DNA from: Stenopsyche tienmushanensis
Taxonomy: Eukaryota; Arthropoda; Insecta; Trichoptera; Stenopsychidae
Assembly (NCBI GenBank): GCA_008973525.1
Contig: WACJ01000289.1
Location: forward strand, 359,555-423,554
Reading direction: 5' to 3'
Length of the DNA: 64,000 bases
A model generated the notes under the pieces. It had not been told where the DNA came from. It did no database searches and saw only the letters and a program-made list of their open reading frames with translations. The first letter of the stretch is position 1, and the number at the start of each line of letters is the position of its first letter. Shown here in pieces: positions 26,385-38,306 of this stretch. Made by a program: the position numbers and the translations under genes.

Positions 26385-26510
26385 TAATTGTACTATGCCT
26401 ATGTCACCCCCTGATTCCTTGGCAATAAGTGGACCAAGTTTTATCTCAATCCGATGAACGCGCATATCAACGCATATCGCCCGAGCATAAGCCGGCAAAC
26501 GCAACTTATT
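26385..26510 (-). repeat. Short non-autonomous Helitron-like repeat, copy c (partial)
   Basis: The minus strand (GTTCATCGGATTGAGATAAA, ..., GGTGACATAGGCATAGTAC) matches the repeat at 31,145-31,458 (plus) and 49,454-49,690 (minus). Sequence just left of it (26,285-26,310) weakly resembles the family's 3' tail but lacks a clear CTAG end. Confidence 0.6.
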
Positions 26511-26909
26511 TTTATATATTAGATAAAATAAATTTTTTAACATTAACTTGTGACAAACATGAATTTAAGCTTTATAAAATATTAATATATTTATATATGC
26601 ATTTCAAACTATATTCTGAAAATTCAATATTTACGTTTGATTAAAGAAAAATAAACGCTAACTTAATTATAGAAATGCTAAAACGAGTTTGATTCAAAAT
26701 TGTTATACAATAGTATTTTAACATCAATGCTCTGATCGAAACAAATGTGTATATGTAAGAACACTTTTTCACATTTAATGCACATCGATAATAATTATTA
26801 TAGTAACTATATGTCAAATTATCGTATATGTACGTAAATATTTGTAAAATATTGCCATTTTTATTTCACAACCAAGATAAAACACTTAAACTTGAACGTA
26901 TCGTGACAG

Positions 26910-28443
26910 CTTATACAGAGTCAATTTATCATATATAGAAAAAAATTTAATTGAAACTGTTTGAATGTGGAAGAAAGTCGATTAAACATGACCTTTACAC
27001 TGGGCATTCTGTAAAAGTAACTTCCAAAAAAATGTACCAAAAAGTGGAATATTTTGGGCTAATAGAAGAATAAGGAAAATAATTAGACACTTATTTTTAA
27101 ATCCACATCTGACAAAAGCTTTGTAAACTTAGAGATTCAGAGCACTCTTTCCAATGTTGGGTGATAAAATACGAATCTTGGGATTTTTGATCACACCCCT
27201 GAAAAGCTTAGAATGTTAAAAACGGTTGATAAGGTCATGTCGGCTGTTTTCTGCGATAATAAAAAATATTTTTGCAATTGGAATTCAAAGCACAAAAGAC
27301 TACTATAATTGAAAAGGCTTATCCACAAACAAATATATTTTTATGAGGTACCATCAAAGAAAAAAGACACACTTCTTCTGCGTGACAATGCATCAGGATA
27401 TGTCTAAATTCAGATTGTCATTCGTCAATGCAGATTTTAACAATAAAATTTAGTATCCGTCATAAATTCTAGATTTAAAGTGCTTTGGTTGAAGTAAAAT
27501 GGAGGCACTTTTTTTGAAACTCTAACTATAATTTTTTCATCGGATCTCCACTTTAGCTCATGTATGTGATAAATTGCATATTACGAAGTTTACTAATTGT
27601 TTAATATCAGAAAATGGAAGCTTATAGCAAAAAGTTAATAAAGAAAAAATCAGGAAATACAGAATTTGAAGAGTGTATTTTTATGTAACTGGACAGCCAA
27701 TATCTGGTTCATTATTGTGTGAAAAGGCAATATTTTTTTAAACAAAATTAAAGGGAGATTCCACCTTCAAAGCAAGTTTGAGCTGGCTTGAAAAATTTAA
27801 AACCCATCTATTGAATGTTTAAAGTAGAACTAGATACGTCGGTAAAACAACTCATGGATCAAGGTGTAATAGAAATATTCAAACGTTTTCATAGAAATCA
27901 GATGCTTTGACGATTATTGCTAGAAGGCTAAAATAATCAAGAGACAGTTATCAGCTTCCACAGGATAATAAATTTAAAAGATTATTGCTACATCGCAGTT
28001 GGCATTCTTAAGAAGTATCAGCTTTGAAAAAATCATGAAACAAAATTTTTAAAAGACCTTTAGTACGTTCCAGTAACGCGGTGAAACCTAATATAGGAGA
28101 CATTGCGGAAACCATTGCACAATTTTCTATATGTGCTGAATGCGACAAAAAAAAGATTTATAAAAGGAGAGACATTATTCCCACACATTCTGAAGCTTTT
28201 CAGTGTTTAGATGTCACCATGAAATGGCTTGAAAACCAACAATAATTCAGGAGAACTTATATAAGAGTTTTCGCGATTTGGCAGCTTCTAAAAAAAGAGC
28301 TAGCTTAAAGCAAAATCAAGAATTGATTATTAATAAAAATAAAAAAAACTATTGTCTTTTGTGATTATTTTCGATTATCTGGATTTGCGTTATCCGGGCT
28401 ACTTTCATCCCTTATTAGTACAGATAATCAAGACTCTACAGTA
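26910..28443 (+). mobile_element. Tigger/jerky-like (pogo superfamily) element remnant
   Basis: The right end GATAATCAAGACTCTACAGTA (complement TACTGTAGAGTCTTGATTAT) has the Tigger/pogo-type terminal repeat next to TA. A degraded left end may be ATACAGAGTCAATTTATCA near 26,913-26,932. Inside, plus-strand pieces match the CENP-B/jerky architecture in order: GQPISGSLLCEKA and FKASLSWLEKFKTH (Tc5-type HTH, about 27,690-27,810), MDQGVIEIFKRFHRNQML (DDE domain, about 27,853-27,908) and EAFQCLDVTMKWLENQQ (about 28,190-28,245). Stops and frameshifts lie between them, so the transposase is dead. Confidence 0.82.
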
Positions 28444-28839
28444 ATTGAATGAATCCAAGCTGTCAAATATAATTGTTTTTTTTTAATTCTTGTATCTTAA
28501 GATCTTGTAGTTCGGTCTGGCGCCAGCATGGAAATTTCTATGCATTTTGTGATTTTACATTTAGTAAATATTGGGAAAACTTACAATTTTGGGCAAAAAT
28601 CTAGTACCCTAACAATAATTTCAATGAATTTATTAGTGGTTTTTAATGTGTTAATATATAAATAATTCAGTTTTTTACATATTTTGTACAGAAAATGTTT
28701 GGATAGAAAACGTATTGAAATTTTAATTTACGGCCAACTTTTAAGAACCAAATTACTGTATTTGAAATATGGTTCTTCTTAAAATGCCAAATCCATTTGG
28801 TAATACTTGGATGAGGTTATAAAAATCGGCTTTTTAGGT

Positions 28840-29105
28840 AAGAGGATCTATGAGTGATTGATGAAATTATCGTTATTTTAATATTATTATTGCTAATCCG
28901 TCACTCATAGATGGCCCTGCCCGACTTTATTAATCGTCTTAGCATTTATGTTTTCAGCAACAGAAAATCAAACTTACTTCAAACGCGATTAGTAAAAAAA
29001 AAATGTTTCAAAATAATTTCTCAAATGTGTTGGTACGATGATTTTTTTTCCCTACGATTTGGATTTGAAATCAAACCTCTATAAAAAGTATTAAGAAACT
29101 AATGC
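28840..29105 (+). repeat. Dispersed repeat family E, copy 1, with a 12-bp inverted repeat at its left edge
   Basis: ATCTATGAGTGA (28,846-28,857) and TCACTCATAGAT (28,901-28,912) are perfect inverted repeats. From 28,902 the sequence is related to 60,436-60,560 (ACTCATAG...CCTGC.CGACTTTATT). Its right part (29,036-29,095, GATTTGGATTTGAAATCAAA) is related to 36,085-36,140. Class unknown. Confidence 0.6.
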
Positions 29106-29183
29106 GTTATACCAATAATTAATGAACGACACTCATGCGTATTTAATCCAGGCAAATAGTCGATTTGATATTCCCATTTTATA

Positions 29184-29340
29184 TACAGGATGTTTTGCAC
29201 ATGACCCGACAATATTTTTTTGGGAATTAGGGGGGTCTTTTGGTACATTTTACACATAGGCTTTGTGTCAGGGTTGTTGAAATAGAATTTTTTTCAACAT
29301 TTTCAAAAAATAGCCAAAATTGCATGCAAAACACCCTGTA
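29184..29340. mobile_element. Short MITE with TACAGG.TGTTTTGCA terminal inverted repeats
   Basis: The left end TACAGGATGTTTTGCACATG and right end CATGCAAAACACCCTGTA are inverted repeats with one internal mismatch and a 2-bp indel, bounded by TA. The 157-bp length, TIRs and lack of coding capacity fit a MITE. Ends of the TACAGGGTG type are common in insect genomes. Confidence 0.8.
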
Positions 29341-29344
29341 TATT

Positions 29345-31100
29345 TAATCATTGCTTTCATTTTATATATTCAAGATTTGTATTTATAAAAACTATTAATA
29401 AGGCATCTTTCGGTGATAAAAAACATTTTTGTCACAATACAGGTGTCGATCCATTAGTTTTTAAGCTTCTAAATTACACTAAATCGCTAATAAAGCATGA
29501 CAGAAGCGTTGATTGTGAAATATATACATATTTTTTCCAACAACTAAGTCAGAAAAAAAATTAATACCGCCTAAAATTTGTACCCGAATGCTACCTAATC
29601 CTTTGTGAATGTGCGAAATTATTAAATAAAAGTATTAATAAAAAATAATTTAAATACATTACGACTATTTAAAAATAAATGTACGCTTTCAATCAATTAA
29701 ATAGACAGCTAATAGACAGGAGATATTTTATTCAACCTTGTGTTAATTGAGTCTTATATGTTTTACCTTATAAAGAGCACAAGAACAGGACATTGCGCCG
29801 GAGACAGATGAAGACATTTAGCAGGATATCAAATAGGACATTATTATAATAAAACTATAGCCAGCGCTTAAAGTGCTCTTGATGGAAATGCATTTAAGAT
29901 CATGAATATTTTTGTATAAATTGAATCATAGTTTCTTTGATTTCTCCAATATGTGCGCTTATGAAAGATAATATTATTTTTAAAAGGGTCTAATGTTGGC
30001 AGATATGCTTTGGTAGATATGCATTTTGGCACGTTCGAGTCATTTAGCCGGGAATAAATGCTACAAAACGACGAAGTTTAGCTTAATTGGAATCACACAC
30101 GGCATCAAAAATAAGGATTTTATTCAGACCCAAAACACGTAATTATTTATACACTATATTACGGACGTTCTGCCGAATGTATCTATTTGAATAGTATTTC
30201 GATAAATTTAACAAATGTGACGGAAAACTTAACAAGTGTGTTATCCCTCCAAGCGTCTTTTATTTTTCTAGTGGAGGCAGTTTTGTACTATTTGCCTTAA
30301 TTTATTTGTCAACCCTTTTTAGATCTTTAGAAAACACCCAATTCGCTTCGCAAGTGTGAGCTTTTCAGTGATTATATCGCTTAATGCTTATGATATGGAT
30401 AAAAGATGCGCCGGGACATTCAAGATTATTTTTTATAGTGCAATAGATTTTTTGTGCAAAAAATTTAAAATTCTCAATGCGAAAAAATGACATTATTGAT
30501 TTCATTGAAATCATTTATTATAAAAACGTCATTTTTCCATAATAATAACTAAACTAATGATATGCTTTTATGTCAATAATAAATCATACCCAATAAGAAT
30601 TTCAAGTTTTTATCTCGTATGTTTGATTGATGAATTTTGATGGAAGACCCTATAAGAACATATCGATTGACATGTCGATAATAGTTCCATTGAATTTAAG
30701 GATGATTTCATTTGGAATACAATTTTGTTTTAGAAAAACGTCAAGACCTTTATCTAATAATGACGAATGCATAGGTGATGATTTATAAAATTTACACAGG
30801 ATATGTCATATGTAAATTGTCGTATTTGAAAATTTTCCAGTTTTCTCACGCAACATCCTACATGGAAAAATAACAGAATTAAATATTTCCTTACGCATTT
30901 ATACCAAAAAAACTGTAGACAGTTTTGCTATAATAAATTAGCTCCTGGGCATGATTATTAAAAGTGGTTCTAATCTTGATTATGGAAATAATTTTCAACA
31001 TACCAACAAACCTGAATGACTCTTATGAATTGAATACTGAGACAATATATTTAATTGAGTGGGGCTAAAATAATGATAGTATCAACGTACTTGATCTTTG
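29345..31100. other. AT-rich intergenic stretch, nothing recognised
   Basis: No frames, repeats or motifs that I can support. Confidence 0.45.
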
Positions 31101-31139
31101 CTTTTATATTTTAACTATTTTTGCGATCTGTGAATAAAT

Positions 31140-31458
31140 CTCTGTTTGTTCGTATGTAATGCGCTGCCATACCGTTCATCAGATTGCAATAAAACTTCGT
31201 TTATTTATTGCTAAGGATTACGCGAGTAACATAGGCATAAAAATATTGTATGTATGCACCATGTTAGCGCATATTGATCTGGTGAAATGGAGAAAGGTTG
31301 CGCGCGCAATACAGTGGCGCAATACTTCGAGACGAGAGCGATCCCAGCTCTTCGGCTCGCGCTACACGTGTCCTGAAGCAATAAAACACGTACTGCGTTT
31401 CTTTTTAAATAATTACTGACCGCTTATGGCATTGCAACGCATGCCGGGTATTCGCTAG
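31140..31458 (+). mobile_element. Non-autonomous Helitron-like element, copy a
   Basis: Ends in GCCGGGTATTCGCTAG followed by T (CTAG at 31,455-31,458), like the 3' end of the Helitron at 23.55 kb. Its body (TTTGTTCGTATGTAATGCGC, then GTAACATAGGCATA) is shared with the minus-strand copies at 49,454-49,690 and 26,385-26,510. The 5' edge is not defined. The 86-codon plus frame inside it is part of the repeat, not a gene. Confidence 0.75.
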
Positions 31459-31596
31459 TATTATATAAATGTCTTATACCCACAAGGCTGAAACTATGAT
31501 ATAGCTGCTTATAATAAATATTATATATACTTCATATTGCAATGCTTTGAAATATTTTTTTTTTATAATATAATAAGTAAACTACAAAATTATCGT

Positions 31597-33049
31597 TTAA
31601 CACATTCCCGTCGGATTACGCATTGTGTTATCTTCCGCCTGATGTGGAGTACATTTGCAAAAATATTATAAAAAATACTCTTTAACTTGTGCACTTAACA
31701 CGCGATAAAAATATTTTATTATTTACAGTACACTTAAATTTTTTTTGTGCGGTAGATGCGTTTCGCGGAAAATCGCACAAAAAAAGCTATGACTTGCATA
31801 GAAAAAGTGAAGATGAGTCCCGTGGATTTTAAAAACCGCATAACTTTGAAACAACTGTATAAAATATATCCAAAATCGCACAAAAATAGTTAATAAAAAA
31901 CAGGAAAACAATAAGGCAATTAAAAAATATCATTTTTGGTTTGGACGTCTTGCATCATTGGTAAAATTTTAAGGATGTCTGACATCTGACATCTCAAATG
32001 CCAGATATCCACTAGAGAAATACCAATTATTTTAATTACAAACTATCATCGCTGTATGAAAATTTTCGTTGCGATTTTCGATATAACTCAAAATCGCTCT
32101 CTTCGGAAGAAAGAGTATACCCGTGTCAATGTCATAATTATTTTGTGTAGATTTTTTTTACAACAATATAATTCATAATTAGTAAAAATGTCACTATAGT
32201 CCCTAATTAAAAAAAAAATCAGTCAAGTCATTTTTTTGCCTTATTTTGTCACAGTTTTTTTTTAATGGTTGAAAAATAAATTTTGACATAGGGTTGTATA
32301 TGGAGGGTTGTATAGAAAAGATTCGTACCCAGTTTGAAGTAAATTAATCAATTAAAACATGAGATAGGTAATTTCGTAATTTCGAGAAAAACACATTGAA
32401 AGAATTCATTATGGTAGGACGGGTCAACTTGCCGCATCACTAAAATAGCTATATCTCCGTAACTAGTTGGAATTTTGGAACTTCCTTTGGATAATGTATT
32501 TTTAAAAGATCAAAGATAGGAAAAATGCAAAAAATGAAATCAATTTTTTCAAAAATCTAAATCAGAATAAGGGGCGTAGTCGTAATTCACCAATAGCAGA
32601 TCCAATATGATTTACACAGTCCTAAATTTTTTTTCCTAATTTCGGTTAGGGTTGATGATTTATTTCCTATTTATCTATAATATCTCAATACCTACTTTTT
32701 ATGAAACTTAAAAAAAAAATACTTAAAAAACCGCATAACTTCGAAATCGCACAAAAAGAATTTTGAGTGCATAATGATGAAATATAATATATGTCTTTAA
32801 GTAGTGTATAACGGCAAAAGACGAATCCGTATCTACCAATAGTACGCATTCCGGTCACACAACTGTCTTGTGACGCACCTATGCAACCTTTAAGAACAAA
32901 ATCTAAATTATTCAATCAAAATATCGTGTGTTAGACCCTTATTTTAAAGTTAATAAATCACATGACTAAAGACACACTGATACGTCTTCCGCGTCTAGCG
33001 ATATTAACCGAAATACGCAAATATGCGTAAGCCGACGGGAATGTGTTGA
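31597..33049. mobile_element. TTAA-type (piggyBac-like) non-autonomous element, host of a family-B insertion
   Basis: The left end TTAACACATTCCCGTCGG continues ATTACGCAT; the right end is its inverted copy (ATGCGTAAGCCGACGGGAAT then GTGTTGA), about 24 nearly identical bases. The left end starts at TTAA; on the right the site reads TTGA. Family-B copy 1 (31,727-32,772) occupies most of the interior, leaving about 400 bp of this element itself. The TTAA target and CA-rich ends suggest piggyBac relatives; no transposase is visible. Confidence 0.75.
31727..32772 (+). mobile_element. Element family B, copy 1
   Basis: Starts AGTACACTTAAATTTTTTTT with GTGCGG following. Its right end (CGAAATCGCACAAAAAGAAT then TTTGAGTGC) is the inverted counterpart, so terminal inverted repeats are present. 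The motif AAACCGCATAACTTTGAAA lies near both ends in the same orientation, and AATCGCACAAAAA occurs three times. Related copies: 34,390-35,272, 41,930-42,096 (3' part) and 60,694-61,368 (inverted). No conserved protein is visible, so it is probably a non-autonomous DNA transposon. Confidence 0.85.
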
Positions 33050-34385
33050 GATGTTTAATTTAAGTCCGACCCTTTCCATAATGAGAATCCAAAAGCCAAC
33101 CTACTATACCAACACTTTATTTTTACCACTTCGTGAACATTTTGATACAAAACCAAAACATGCAATTTTCAAATGATATGTTATCTAAATATGGATTCTT
33201 AATTATGTATTTATTTTTTATTTGCAAATTTTAGCGCTTCAAGTGTTAACTTATTAAATAAATGACATACGAAGCTCCAAAATTTTCATGCGCTAGACAT
33301 GCTGTCTTTGACAACTAAAAAACATAGACATTGACACCATGAATGGTGAATTGAAAACAACATTTTCATACATTCTCACGTTATATTACGACTTTATGAT
33401 GAATGGGTGTTTCTGGCTAAAATTGCGTTTTTAAAATTCAGGGAATTTGTATGAAAACAACCAACGTTTCCAATTTTGATTCCACCCATATGATGTATAC
33501 AAAAATATAACCATTTACGATCATCAATAAATATTTGCTATATTCGAACTACGTCGTTTTCGTCGTCGAATGTAAACATCGCCTAAAAGTTATTTTGACC
33601 GCTTTTTATATTTCCAGGTAAAATTGACCCACGCTGCAAATATTTTCACACAAGTCAAACATTATCACAGAATTTTCAATGACGTTGAGAGGTGCGACTT
33701 ATTCTTAAGCCCTATGACTTCTTCAACAGCCTAGCTATCAATTAGCGAATCCAACGACGCTAACTCGAGTTAATGAGTCGTTACTATTAATTCTTCTTTC
33801 TGTGGGAATAAAAATACGTCAAAGTTGTTTTCGAACAACCATAATATGACGTTACTGTATAAATATTATCATTAAATGTGACTAAACGAATAGTTGGAAC
33901 CTCCGTTTAATGGCGTCTCATCTATTATGGGCCATAAAAAACGCAAGATTTCCGAAAAAAATCGATGATTGATAAACAGATTTTTTGATATTCCCCAAGA
34001 AAATGTTTGGAATTCAATTTTTTGCGTTTACTATCGGAGCATTGTCCGTATGGTGGTCTTCAATAACGAATCCCCAATTAAAGTCACGATTTTTTTAATG
34101 TCAATTCGCCTCAAAAATTCCTCGCTTGTGATTGGGATCATAAATTATCAATTTGAATGATACATTAAATCCTTGTAACGAAAAAATGGCGCCAAAAAAC
34201 GACTACGCCAGGTCAAAATATTTTTCTGTTAGTATTTCTTATATGAACAACAATTTTTTTATGTCGTAATAAACGCTAATATAAATAATAAAAATAAAAT
34301 GAGTTTCATATTAGATTTCTTCATACGTATATGGATGATCCATAAGATAAGAAGCATATAATGAAATATTATTGATAAACATACC
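33050..34385. other. AT-rich intergenic stretch, nothing recognised
   Basis: No supported exon or repeat; short frames only. Confidence 0.45.
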
Positions 34386-34389
34386 CATA

Positions 34390-35272
34390 AATCTTTTTTG
34401 TGCGTTCCGCGGAAAATCGCACAAAAAAAGCTGTGACTTACATTAAAAAAAGTGAAGATGTATTCCATGGATTTTAAAAACCGCATAACATTGAAAAAAA
34501 TATATCCAAAATCGAACAAAAAAACTTGATATAAAAAAAACAGGAAAACAATAAGGCAATTAAAAAATAACATTTTTGGTAACATTTAAAGGACGTCTTG
34601 CATCATTGGTAATTTTTTAAGGATGTTTGAGATCTGGCATTTCAAATGCCAAAAATCCACTAGAAAAATACTAATTATTTTAATTACAAACTATCACTGC
34701 TCTATGATAATTTTCGATATGACTCAAAATCGCTCTCTTCTTCGGAATAAATAGTAAACACAGTGTCAATGCTATCATTGTTCTGTGTAGATTTTCTCTT
34801 TACAGCAATATAATTCATAATTAGTAAAGATGTCACTATAGTCCCTAACTCAAAATAAAATATCACAAAATGACGACTGTTTTAAAAAAAAATTCAGCCA
34901 AGTCATTTTTGGCCTCATTTTTATTATGGTAGAAGCGGCCAATTTGACGCTTCAGTAGTTGGAATTTCAGAAATTCCTTTGAAGAATATATTTCTGACAG
35001 TTGAAATATTGTAAAAATACAACAACAAAAAAAACGAAATCAATTTCTTCAAAAATCTAAACCAGGAAAAGGGCGTGGTCGTAATTCAGCGATAGCAGAT
35101 GAAATATGATTTACACAGTCCCAAATTATATTTTATTCCAAATTTCTGTTGGTGTCGATTTATTTCCTATTTTATCCAAAATATCTCAATACGTACTCTT
35201 TATGAAATTATAAAAAAACCGCATAACTTTGAAGTCGCACAAAAAAAGTCGCACAAAAAGAGGTTTGAGTGT
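34390..35272 (+). mobile_element. Element family B, copy 2
   Basis: Starts near TTTTTTGTGCGTTCCGCGG and ends ACCGCATAACTTTGAAGTCG, with the GTCGCACAAAAA unit duplicated and then GAGGTTTGAGTGT. It is colinear with copy 1, 2 kb to the left in the same orientation, with internal gaps. The shared inner parts include CAAAATCGCTCTCTTC and TTCATAATTAGTAAA. The 108-codon minus frame at its left is a shadow of the repeat. Confidence 0.85.
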
Positions 35273-35939
35273 AATTGGCATTATTTTGATGTTTAATTTA
35301 AAAATATTTATGTGCTAACGAAGTTTATTTAGATATACATTATAACCATCATTTATTCAAGAGAAAGAAAAATATAGTATCTATGAAAATATACATACAT
35401 TTGATCATATCAACGATTTACGCAAGTATGATTTTTTACTAATGATTGTTTAATTCAATGTGTAGACTAAATATTTATATATATCTTAAAATAACGTTAT
35501 CCTATTTTTAAAACTAATGTTATACCTTATTTTTATACAAATTTTTTTTTTTATTAAAATTTTAAAATTTTTAGACCCGAACACCCGAGATTTTTTTGAT
35601 TTGGGTTAGAATGTCACAAAAACCAGTATAATACTCAAAGATGTTAATGTTGTAGTGATACCAGTCCGCATTGCCAACATAGTTTTCAAAAATCTGAATC
35701 GGATAATAGAAATTTAAAGAATGGATCGAAAACAGGGAAAAAATCCTTAATCGAGTCAGATCCACGGCAACGAATAGGATGGGTGTTATGGGGTAGGATG
35801 GGCAGCGCACGTCTTGCCCGTGCACAATAAAAATGAACGTCCCTTTATGAATAACATTTGAAAAGCAGTATTAAAATAAAATAATCTATTTTAGAACATT
35901 TATTAGGAAGAGATCCATAAATGAGTAGCTAAATAAACT

Positions 35940-36150
35940 TTTAACCTTTTAACTGCCAGAGCGTAATAAGAGCGTACAACCTCAGTATTTACTTTTTTAG
36001 ATCCAGAAAATCAAGATTATCTTGGATTGAGAGAATCTATCGGAAATAACAATACTTTCGATCTTACAATTTTGTTGATACAGCGATTTTTCTTCCATGA
36101 TCTGGATTTGAAGATGAACCTTTATAATAAGACTCCAAAATCTAACTCAC
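35940..36150 (+). repeat. Dispersed repeat family E, copy 2 (related fragment)
   Basis: TCCAGAAAATCAAGATTATC and CTGGATTTGAAGATGAACCT relate to 60,500-60,540 and 29,050-29,090. The left flank TTTTAACCTTTTAACTGCCA recalls TTAA-type termini, also seen near 59,728. The class is uncertain. Confidence 0.45.
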
Positions 36151-36154
36151 TAAC

Positions 36155-36475
36155 CAGCGGTCGGCAAATTGTGATCCGCAAGAAAATTTTGATGGTCTGC
36201 AAAAAAAACTGGCATTGTTTTAATTTTTAAGATATTGAAAATCATATAGTATAAATGGTGAAAAACACATCGATTTATTCAATTCAACTTGACAAATCTA
36301 CTGATAATACAAATACAGTACTCTTACTCTATTTTGGCAGGGTTGAGTATGGAGAACGGTTACATGAAGAACTATTTTGTTCACTTAATTTACCGAGTAG
36401 AATAACAAGCTCAAAGATTTTTGAAACTCTAGTAATGGCCAATTGCTGCACTATATTATCAACCTGATCATCCCT
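36155..36475 (+). pseudogene. hAT element fragment (ZBED5/FAM200-type transposase)
   Basis: CAGCGGTCGGCAAATTGTGA at 36,155 resembles the CAGNGGTCGGCAA terminal repeat of hAT elements. The plus frame from about 36,264 reads IYSIQLDKSTDNTNTVLLLY, then LHEELFCSLNLPSRITSSKI and FETL. It matches the FxLQLDESTD...EELL....L...TT..EIF segment of hAT transposases domesticated in vertebrates as ZBED5/FAM200. The frame ends at 36,467, and the rest of the catalytic domain and a right terminus were not found. Truncated and dead. Confidence 0.8.
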
Positions 36476-36479
36476 TATA

Positions 36480-38230
36480 CAATTAATATATATTGAGAAA
36501 AAAGTATCTTTCTTAAATTATCAATTAAATGGGTTTCTTATTATATACAATGCCTAGTAATTGTATTTAATATCTACATTTTTAACTGATCGGCCCAACT
36601 TTATTTCTATACACATAATGTGTTTTTTATTAAGAGAATTCTATTTGCAACGCGGTTTAATAATCCAGGTAAAAATAACTATAAGGAAAACAAATTTTCC
36701 TGTCTTATGTGTGTTTATTGTAAATGAATGACCTTTTTGTATTTGTACCTTAAACATAAATATACGCAGGTACTATTATTTGTAAAATGGTTTTTTGTTA
36801 AACTTTATGTAAAACTTGAAGCAATATTGTCTATTATTTAGGACTTCCACGTGAGCATTAAAAAGTATGAATAAAATCGTTAATTTATACAAAAAACAGA
36901 ATGCTTCATATAAATTGACGAAATTTAATTTATTCTAATGACACATTCGGAGAATCGATTATGCTTAATGGAAGCTCTGAAAGGGTCACACTATAATTCA
37001 CAGTCACGACTATTTTTTTAAGCTCTGAGAGAATTGAACTCTTAAAAAATAATACCGAGTACTATACAAGTCTGAAAATGTCGAAGAAAATGGACCTCGA
37101 TGGATTTTTGTTATCAATTTTTAAGCCATATAAAAGATTAATATAACCGATAAAAGTCATGGAAAGCCTTTTTTCTTTGTTCAAACCTTCAGCGGCTCCT
37201 TCAATGAAGTACTTCGTCTCAAAAAAAACAATAAAACACACTTCAGCATTACAAGTGTTATTGTAGACTGTTTGCTTTGTCGTCGTCATTAATATGTTAA
37301 TCATATCTTCAGAGCCAATTTCTATTATGCCTCTTCTTAGAATATACACAATTATTATGATTGTATCTCTACCGAATCAGCAATCAAATGCTCCTTTGCT
37401 GTACCAAATATTATTTATGACGTTAAACAAATATATTTTTTATCCATCATTGAATGGGTGTTTGTATTTTTAAAAAAATATGATTCTACTGTTTTCAATT
37501 GTTGGGCATCGAATCGTGGACTAGACCTTTTGTCTTCTTTAACAAAAATCCAGTCTTAGATGAAGAATATGAATCATAAATCATTTTTATGAAATAGACA
37601 AATAGCAAACTAAATTATTCGCTTTATATAAGACATCAGTAGGTCAATGCTGATAAAAAATGGATAATTTAAAAATACTTGTATGTACCATACTTGTATC
37701 CAATTCGACATGAGAAATTAACATATTGAATCGCCAATTAAAATTTTACAAACTTCATGAATGTCTACAAATCATATCAATATTTTTTTGCATAGTTAGA
37801 TAAATTACACGATCAAATTAAATGTACTTTATGTTCGTTAACTAAAAAATCAATAAATTGTGAAGTGATCAGGCACTTTTGGCTCGGGCTTTTTTGTCGT
37901 ATGTCTGAATTAGTCACATTCGACTATTTATGACCTTTTTGTTTCTTAGTAAGTCGTCTATAGTCGTATAGCGAATTAAATGCAAAACGATGATGATGTC
38001 ATTTAACAATAAGAGTAAATATCATGAAATCGCTTTGCTTTTTTCAGGACATATTGAGTTCATCCGCCTCTCGAGATATACCAAAAGTAAAGTGTTTTGC
38101 AAGGTGTTATATGAATCATAGGAGCTATAAAAAATTAATAAAACCACAACAAATGTAGATGCTCTAAGCAGTCTAATCCCCTATTTTTCCGACGGTGTAT
38201 CCTTATTGCTTTTGAATTTTAATTAATATA
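36480..38230. other. AT-rich intergenic stretch, nothing recognised
   Basis: A 95-codon minus-strand frame at 37,062-37,349 has no recognisable domain and is not accepted as a gene. Nothing else was seen. Confidence 0.4.
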
Positions 38231-38236
38231 TTTATC

Positions 38237-38306
38237 AGGTCAGTCCAAAAGTTCATGCGCATTTTTTCTATTTTTTATAGTGTAAATAAAACACGATTTA
38301 ACATTA
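38237..38306 (+). repeat. Solo mariner terminal inverted repeat
   Basis: AGGTCAGTCCAAAAGTTCAT then GCGCATTTTT and TAGTGTAAATAAAACACG matches the 17.7-kb mariner's terminal repeat over about 65 bp. No inverted partner is nearby, so it is a leftover end. Even the flank TTTATC is the same as at 17,722. Confidence 0.88.

Noticed and set aside
34259..34585. A 108-codon minus frame
   Set aside because: It lies across the left end of family-B copy 2, is dominated by Phe/Leu from A/T runs, and a related shorter frame occurs in copy 1.
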